From the NCBI RefSeq assembly GCF_028737205.1, contig NZ_JAQZAL010000005.1:124001-188000 (forward strand): a DNA stretch of 64,000 bases, written 5' to 3'. Under the pieces are notes generated by a model. It saw only the letters and a program-made list of their open reading frames with translations, had not been told where the DNA came from and ran no database searches. This DNA is from Actinomycetospora lutea. Its GTDB lineage: Bacteria > Actinomycetota > Actinomycetes > Mycobacteriales > Pseudonocardiaceae. Below are positions 57,300-64,000 of this stretch, one piece after another. The number at the start of each line of letters is the position of its first letter. Positions within the stretch are counted from its first letter, which is position 1. The position numbers were made by a program, and so were the translations under genes.

Positions 57300-58097
57300 A
57301 TGGACGGTGAGGACGCCCGCTGGGTCGGGTCGATGCCCGAGGTGTACGAGCGGTGCCTGGTCGGGCCGTTCTTCACGCCGTTCGCGCGCGAGCTCGCCGC
57401 GCGCGTCGCGCGCGGGGACCCGCACCGGATCCTGGAGCTGGCGGCCGGCACCGGCGCCGTGACCCGGGAGCTCCTCGCCACCTGCCCGGACGCCGAGATC
57501 ACGGCGACCGACCTCAACCCGGCGATGGTCGAGCTGTCGACGTCGCGCGTCCCCGGGCCGACGTGGCAGGTCGCCGACGCGGTGGCCCTGCCGTTCCCCG
57601 ACGCGTCGTTCGACCGCGTGGTGTGCGGCTTCGGGGTGATGTTCGTGCCGGACAAGAAGGCGGCCTTCACCGAGGCCGCGCGCGTCCTCGCGCCCGGCGG
57701 CCGGCTGCTCTTCACGACGTGGGACGCGCTCGCCTCGCACGGCTTCGGCCATCCGCTCGGGCTGGCCCTGGAGCAGGTGTTCGCCGGAGACGTGCCGGCG
57801 TTCCTCGAGGCGGTCCCGCACGGCTACCACGACACCGAGCAGGTCGGCGCCGACGTGCGCGCGGGCGGCCTCGAGGTGGTCGACGTCGCGACCCTGACGC
57901 TCGAGGGCCGCGCCGAGGACGCGCGCCAGGTCGCCGTCGGCCTGTGCACCGGCTCGCCGCTGCGCGCCGAGCTCGAGCGCCGCGGCGACCTGGACGGCAC
58001 GGTGGAGCGCGTCGCCGTCGCGATGACCCGGCTGCTCGGCGACGGCCCGGTCACCGCTGCGATGTCGGCCCACCTCGTCGAGGCCGAGCGCCCCTGA
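57300..58097 (+). CDS. Class I SAM-dependent methyltransferase
   Basis: A 265-residue methyltransferase. ILELAAGTGAVTREL (about residues 44-58) is SAM motif I, ITATDLNPAMVEL motif II, and FDRVVCGFGVMFVPDKKAAFTEAARVLAPGGRLLFTTW covers motifs IV-VI. It is of the UbiE/Methyltransf_11 type; the substrate is unknown. It stands alone, divergent from the aldo/keto reductase. Confidence 0.88.
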   Translation: MDGEDARWVGSMPEVYERCLVGPFFTPFARELAARVARGDPHRILELAAGTGAVTRELLATCPDAEITATDLNPAMVELSTSRVPGPTWQVADAVALPFPDASFDRVVCGFGVMFVPDKKAAFTEAARVLAPGGRLLFTTWDALASHGFGHPLGLALEQVFAGDVPAFLEAVPHGYHDTEQVGADVRAGGLEVVDVATLTLEGRAEDARQVAVGLCTGSPLRAELERRGDLDGTVERVAVAMTRLLGDGPVTAAMSAHLVEAERP

Positions 58098-58196
58098 CGG
58101 AGATCCCCTCACGACGCGCCGAACTTGGGTCTCGCCCCGCGGCCCCCCAACGGGAATCATGGTGCCGACGAGACCCGACGCGGGGAGGGAGGGATC

Positions 58197-58604
58197 GTGC
58201 ACGCCGACCTGCTGGCCCAGCGCGTGGTGGACCTGATCGAGGGCGCTGCGTTCCCACACCTCGAGGCCACCTCGGTGATCAGCGTGATCGCGCTGCTGCT
58301 CGCCGGCGCCGGGTTCGTCACGGTCCGGGACTATGCGCTCGGCACCGGCGACCACCTGCCCCTGCTCGTCGCGGAGCCGTTCCCGCGGGTGGAGGCCTCG
58401 ATCGGGATCGTGCCGGCGGTCGCGGCGCCTCCCTCCTCGGAGGCACTGAGCACGCGCCTGGCCCGCTACGCCCAGCACCCGGCGGTCGACGGGCTGGTCG
58501 TGGTCGGCGCCACCGCCGGGACCGTCCCGATGCCGCGCACCGTCGGCGGGGTCCCCCTCCGCGCCGCGATCGCCACCCTGCGCCCGGTCGGTCCCGCGCA
58601 CTGA
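58197..58604 (+). CDS. Hypothetical protein (135 residues)
   Basis: A 135-residue protein of unknown family, with one hydrophobic helix (about residues 22-40, TSVISVIALLLAGAGFVTV) and otherwise soluble alternating segments; proline-rich in the middle. The GTG at 58197 follows GGGAGGGAGGG, a strong ribosome site, so it is preferred over an in-frame ATG at 58125. No neighbour suggests a role. Confidence 0.6.
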   Translation: MHADLLAQRVVDLIEGAAFPHLEATSVISVIALLLAGAGFVTVRDYALGTGDHLPLLVAEPFPRVEASIGIVPAVAAPPSSEALSTRLARYAQHPAVDGLVVVGATAGTVPMPRTVGGVPLRAAIATLRPVGPAH

Positions 58605-58703
58605 GCTCTCGTCACCCGTCCGGGCCATCGAGCACGTAAGATCGTTACCTTCCGCGAGTCACACCGACGACAGATCTCTTGTTCTCCGGGCCTTCCCGCT
58701 CTC

Positions 58704-58724
58704 ATGATGACGGAGAGTCATCAT
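58704..58724. promoter_or_regulatory. Hairpin in the leader of the membrane protein gene
   Basis: ATGATGAC-GGAGA-GTCATCAT is a perfect 8-bp stem with a loop that looks like a ribosome-binding site, 17 bases before the GTG at 58742. It could be an operator or an RNA hairpin that affects translation. Confidence 0.45.
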
Positions 58725-58741
58725 CACCGGCAGGAGGCATC

Positions 58742-59349
58742 GTGCAGAAGGCCGCCATCTTCCTGGGGTTCGTGCCCTGGATCGTCTTCTCGGTCATCGC
58801 GGGACCGAGCACCTGGATGTGGGCGGCGCTCGCCGCGCTCGTGTGCTCGCTCGTGCTGTCGGTCCCGGACTGGCGGCGGAGCCGGTCGATCAGCGTCCTC
58901 GACGCGGCGGCGCTGGTCTTCTTCGCGGTGCTGGTGGTGCTCGCGCTCGTGCTCGACCGCGCGACGCTGCAGCCGATCGAGGACCGCGCCCAGCTGATCT
59001 CGAGCGTCGTCATCGCCGTGGTGGCCCTCGGCTCGCTGGCCGTCGGCCGGCCGTTCACCGAGTTCTACGCGAAGAAGGAGGCGCCGCGGGAGGTCTGGGA
59101 GACGCCGACCTTCAAGAAGGTCAACCGCGTGCTCACCGGCCTGTGGGGCGGCGTGTTCGTCCTCAACGCGCTGTGCGACGCGGCGGTCGGCTTCCTCGGC
59201 GCGAGCCCCGACCTCTGCAACTGGGTCGTCCCGGTCGTCGCGATCGTGGTCGCGGTCAAGATCACCAGCTCGTACCCCGAGCACGCCGCGCAGCAGGCCC
59301 GCAGCCAGGGCGCGCACGAGGCGTCCCGTCCCCCGGCCAGCCGGCCTGA
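58742..59349 (+). pseudogene. Multi-pass membrane protein (VC0807-like) with apparent -1 frameshift at its 3' end
   Basis: The frame encodes about 200 residues with five to six hydrophobic segments (AAIFLGFVPWIVFSVIAG, WMWAALAALVCSLVLSV, AALVFFAVLVVLALVL, LISSVVIAVVALGSLAV, WVVPVVAIVVAVKI) and a KKEAPREVWETPTFKKVNRVL loop. As written it has no stop until 60571, running through the next gene out of frame. Adding one C to the five-C run at 59330-59334 gives a stop at 59347-59349, exactly before the next gene's AAGGAGGG site. The intact gene was probably about 202 residues. AGGAGG precedes the GTG at 58742. Function unknown; the fold resembles intracellular septation-like proteins. Confidence 0.72.
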
Positions 59350-59360
59350 AGGAGGGCACC

Positions 59361-60800
59361 GTGACCGCCACCGTGCCGGGCGCACCCCCGCCCGTCGACG
59401 CCGCCCACGACCCGCACCTGTCCGGGACGTTCGAGCCGGTGATCGACGAGATCGACGCCGGCGACCTCGAGGTCACCGGCGAGCTGCCGCCCGAGATGGA
59501 CGGCATGTACGTCCGCAACGGCCCGAACCCGCGCTTCACGCCGCTGGGCTCGTACATCTTCCCGCTCGAGGGCGACGGGATGGTGCACGGGATGTGGGTC
59601 TCCGGCGGGAAGGCCCGCTACGCGAACCGCTTCGTGCACACGCCGATGCTCGACGCGGAGATCGCGGCCGGCCGCGCGCTGTGGGGCGGGCTCATGACCG
59701 GCTACACGCCCGGCGCCGCCGAGGTCGGGCCGTCGCTGGCCGGGACGATGAAGGACCTGCCCGACATCAACGTGGTCCGCCACGGCGGCAAGCTCCTCGC
59801 GCTCGCGGAGTCGGCCCCGCCGTACGCGCTGACCCCCGAGCTCGCGACCGTCGGCCGCGAGACCTTCGGCGGCTCGCTGCCCGCGGGCATCTGCGCGCAC
59901 CCGAAGGTCGATCCGCGCACCGGCGAGATGGTCGTGTTCTGCTACGGACTGGAGGCGCCCCACCTCACGTGGTCGGTGCTCGGCCCCGACGGGGGCACGC
60001 GACGGGCGCCGGCCGCGGTGGCCGGGGTCGACCAGCCGGTGATGATCCACGACATGGCGCTGACCGAACGCTTCGTCGTGCTCGTGCTCGGGCCGATGTA
60101 CTTCGACGTCGCCGCCGCGATGCGCGGCGGGTCGCTCCTCGCGTGGCGCCCCGGGGACGGGACCCGCGTCGCGCTGATCCCGCGCGACGGCGGGCCGGTG
60201 CGGTGGGCGCACACCGAGGCGTTCTGGAGCTGGCACAGCGCCAACGCCTACGACGCGCCGGACGGCGGCGTCGTGCTGGACTACGTGGAGTGGTCCCGGC
60301 CGGGCGGCCTGTCGCCGGACACGGGCCCGGTCGTCGGCGGCATCGCGCGGGCCGAGATCGACCCGGTGAGCGGGACGATCCGCCGCCGCTTCCTCACCGA
60401 CCCGCACGGCATGGAGTTCCCGCGCGTCGACGACCGTCGCATCGGGCAGCAGCACGGCGTCGTCGCGCTCGGCACGAAGACGCAGCGCGTCGCGCTCGCC
60501 AACGGCGAGTTCGACGCGGTGCTGTGGCTCGACACCGCCACCGAGCAGACGGTCACGTGGGACGCCGGTGACCTGTCGGTCGGTGAGCCGTGCTTCGTGC
60601 CGCGGCCCGGCGGCAGTACCGATGACGGGGACACCGCGCACGGCTGGTGGGTCACGTTCGCGACCGACCGCACCGACCGCTCGAGCTGGTTCGTCGTGTT
60701 CGCCGCCGCCGATCCCGGCGCCGGGCCGGTCGCCAGGGTGCGCATCCCGGTGCGCGTCCCGCTCGGCCTGCACGGCGCCTGGCTGCCGACCGAGGAGTAG
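59361..60800 (+). CDS. Carotenoid oxygenase family protein
   Basis: A 479-residue carotenoid/stilbene cleavage oxygenase. The four iron-binding histidines are in ICAHPK (about residue 177), MIHDM (about 228), SWHSANA (about 290) and LHGAW (about 472). GMYVRNGPNP and LEGDGMVHGM are family signatures. It would split a conjugated double bond of a carotenoid, lignostilbene or related substrate to two aldehydes using O2. AAGGAGGG lies before the GTG at 59361. It is likely co-transcribed with the upstream membrane protein. Confidence 0.93.
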   Translation: MTATVPGAPPPVDAAHDPHLSGTFEPVIDEIDAGDLEVTGELPPEMDGMYVRNGPNPRFTPLGSYIFPLEGDGMVHGMWVSGGKARYANRFVHTPMLDAEIAAGRALWGGLMTGYTPGAAEVGPSLAGTMKDLPDINVVRHGGKLLALAESAPPYALTPELATVGRETFGGSLPAGICAHPKVDPRTGEMVVFCYGLEAPHLTWSVLGPDGGTRRAPAAVAGVDQPVMIHDMALTERFVVLVLGPMYFDVAAAMRGGSLLAWRPGDGTRVALIPRDGGPVRWAHTEAFWSWHSANAYDAPDGGVVLDYVEWSRPGGLSPDTGPVVGGIARAEIDPVSGTIRRRFLTDPHGMEFPRVDDRRIGQQHGVVALGTKTQRVALANGEFDAVLWLDTATEQTVTWDAGDLSVGEPCFVPRPGGSTDDGDTAHGWWVTFATDRTDRSSWFVVFAAADPGAGPVARVRIPVRVPLGLHGAWLPTEE

Positions 60801-60811
60801 CGCGCCCGAGG

Positions 60812-60855
60812 ACGACGAAGGCCCCGACAGCTGGTGCGGCCGGGGCCTTCGTCGT
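60812..60855. terminator. Terminator between carotenoid oxygenase and katG
   Basis: ACGACGAAGGCCCCG (60812-60826) pairs perfectly over 15 bases with 60841-60855 around a 14-base loop. It lies between two convergent genes and can serve both. Confidence 0.88.
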
Positions 60856-60881
60856 GATCAGGCGTCGTGATCAGAGGGCGA

Positions 60882-63131
<2,250 letters not shown>

Positions 63132-63205
63132 TCAATGCGGTGGAGCCGGGCTCGCGGCCCCGTCGAGGCGGGTCCGGACCGGCGGAGACACGCGTCGCAG
63201 TGTCG

Positions 63206-63231
63206 CCCCTTTTCTGGAACAGATCAAGAAT
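63206..63231 (-). promoter_or_regulatory. katG promoter with FurA-box-like sequence
   Basis: On the minus strand the stretch contains TTCTTGATCTG and TTCCAGAAAAGGGG. It resembles, from memory, the AT-rich FurA operator upstream of mycobacterial furA-katG. TTGATC can serve as -35 with GACACT 17 bases later as -10. It lies about 100 bases before the katG start. Confidence 0.5.
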
Positions 63232-63369
63232 CCGGGGTGAGCGAGCAACATCTGCGCGTCGCCGATCACGCCGTGACCACCGGCGATGACACGCCGTACC
63301 GGGCGTGCCGTCACCGATCACTCGATCGGACCAGTCGCCGCGGGTGGGTGAGCCACGGCGGCGACGGCG

Positions 63370-63601
63370 GTGGCGATCGACACACCTGAGACGAGCGAAC
63401 GTCGTCGGCGCGGCCATCGTGCTGGGGCTCGCCGGCTACGTGCTGCCGACCCAGTCGCTGGTGGCCGACCTCGAGGGCGCCCTCGACCGCAACCTGTGGG
63501 GTTCGGCCTCTACCTCGCCGCCGCGGTGCTCGTCGGCCTCTGCTGGAGTGGTGCGCCTGCGCGGCCGCTCGCGCGTCACCCGCGTGCACGCGCCGGGCTG
63601 A
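63370..63601 (+). pseudogene. Frame-disrupted small membrane protein
   Basis: One frame reads NVVGAAIVLGLAGYVLPTQS and continues VADLEGALDRNLWG; the next frame continues as FGLYLAAAVLVGLCWSGAP. Adding one G to the four-G run at 63498-63501 joins the two into a single two-helix membrane protein. No clear start codon is in frame with the first helix, so the gene is either degenerate or affected by sequence errors. Confidence 0.35.
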
Positions 63602-63712
63602 CCGCCGTACGAGCGATGCGGCATCGCTGGCGTGTGACGCCAGGATCGCCACATCCTCGCCGACGCGACACGCTGAAGCTCGCGGCACGGCGCCCCCCGG
63701 TGGAGCGAGCGG

Positions 63713-64000
63713 TCAGCGCAGGGGGTGGCGAGGCACCGAGCGGAGGTTCGAGCGCGCGAGGTCGACCATCTTCCCGACGCCGCCGGCCAGCACCGTGCGC
63801 ATGCCCGCGAGCGCGAAGCCGCGGACCTGTTCGGCGGTGATGTGCGGCGGGATCGAGAGCGCGTTGGGGTCGGTGCGCACGTCGACGAGCGCGGGGCCGC
63901 GGTGGTCGAGCGCCGAGCGCAGGGCGCCGCGCAGCTCCTGCGGGTCCGCCACGGTCACGGCGTGCAGACCGGACGCGCGGGCGATCGCGCCGAGGTCGGC
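63713..64000 (-). CDS. poxB: Pyruvate dehydrogenase (quinone)/PoxB-type ThDP enzyme, C-terminal part
   Basis: The last 95 residues of a thiamine-diphosphate enzyme, running off the right edge. GPALVDVRTDPNALSIPPHITAEQVRGFALAGMRTVLAGG matches the C-terminal end of PoxB, where the membrane-binding tail begins, and the preceding GAIARASGLHAVTVADPQELRGAL is the end of the ThDP domain. The enzyme oxidises pyruvate to acetate and CO2 with electrons to the quinone pool. The N-terminus is outside the window. Confidence 0.85.
   Translation of the reverse strand, partial: ADLGAIARASGLHAVTVADPQELRGALRSALDHRGPALVDVRTDPNALSIPPHITAEQVRGFALAGMRTVLAGGVGKMVDLARSNLRSVPRHPLR

Noticed and set aside
58679-60571. 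A single 630-residue protein fusing the membrane protein to a long arginine-rich tail
   Set aside because: The tail is the carotenoid oxygenase gene read in the wrong frame; one extra C gives a natural stop, so a frameshift is the simpler reading.
60850-60875. Short direct repeat CGTCGTGATCAG after the carotenoid oxygenase terminator
   Set aside because: Two adjacent 12-bp copies only, next to the end of katG; likely local slippage with no further structure.

Overview
The window is about 64 kb of very GC-rich DNA. It has dense short-spaced operons, many GTG starts, IclR/TetR/LysR/SARP regulators and many oxygenases and CoA-thioester enzymes. This fits a catabolically versatile actinomycete, most plausibly Pseudonocardia or a close relative; that assignment is inferred from style and gene content, as no rRNA or marker gene is present. 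I see no tRNA, rRNA, CRISPR array, insertion sequence or phage gene.

Region 1 (1-8.7 kb) holds a 5-deoxyribose/methylthioribose-type salvage pair (class II aldolase and MtnA) with an IclR regulator, a membrane zinc protease, a P-loop kinase overlapping a Baeyer-Villiger-like flavoprotein, and a small membrane protein. Region 2 (6.9-15.8 kb) has a phenol/3-hydroxybenzoate hydroxylase divergent from an IclR gene. Behind the regulator lies a tightly coupled cassette: class II aldolase-fold enzyme, aldehyde dehydrogenase, RutA/SfnG-like flavin monooxygenase and a stand-alone MetE-C-like zinc protein. A phosphotransferase and an SDR follow. Region 3 (15.8-20.7 kb) is housekeeping-like (VOC, YihY membrane protein, TM-helix channel-like protein) plus a VOC / 81-residue protein / hydrolase trio. 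Region 4 (20.8-25.3 kb) is a small CoA pathway (crotonase, CaiB-type CoA transferase, MFS importer, LysR), in which a 34-bp promoter box precedes both transcription units.

Region 5 (25.3-35.7 kb) is a seven-gene minus-strand operon: HyuA, HyuB fused to an acetone-carboxylase-gamma-like zinc domain, a salicylyl-CoA-hydroxylase-like flavoprotein with what looks like a remnant OYE tail, AMP ligase, maleate isomerase, P450 and TetR. It looks like an uncharacterised route that carboxylates and/or CoA-activates a substrate, hydroxylates it and ends at fumarate. Region 6 (35.7-44.3 kb) has a DUF1059-like protein, a SARP regulator, a hydrolase, an SDR, an orphan molybdopterin hydroxylase large subunit, a flavin hydroxylase and a TetR with two matching 23-bp operators.

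Region 7 (44.3-56.4 kb) is a second CoA-ester pathway: desaturase-like flavoprotein, AMP ligase, three crotonases (one fused to an NTF2/SnoaL domain), a two-component Rieske oxygenase with a coupled small protein, SDR, acyl-CoA dehydrogenase and two paralogous TetRs. AT-rich related motifs sit at five of its promoters, which suggests one regulon. Region 8 (56.4-64 kb) holds an aldo/keto reductase, a methyltransferase, a membrane protein broken by an apparent one-base loss in a C-run, a carotenoid oxygenase, katG with a FurA-like promoter box but no adjacent furA, and the C-terminus of a PoxB-type enzyme.
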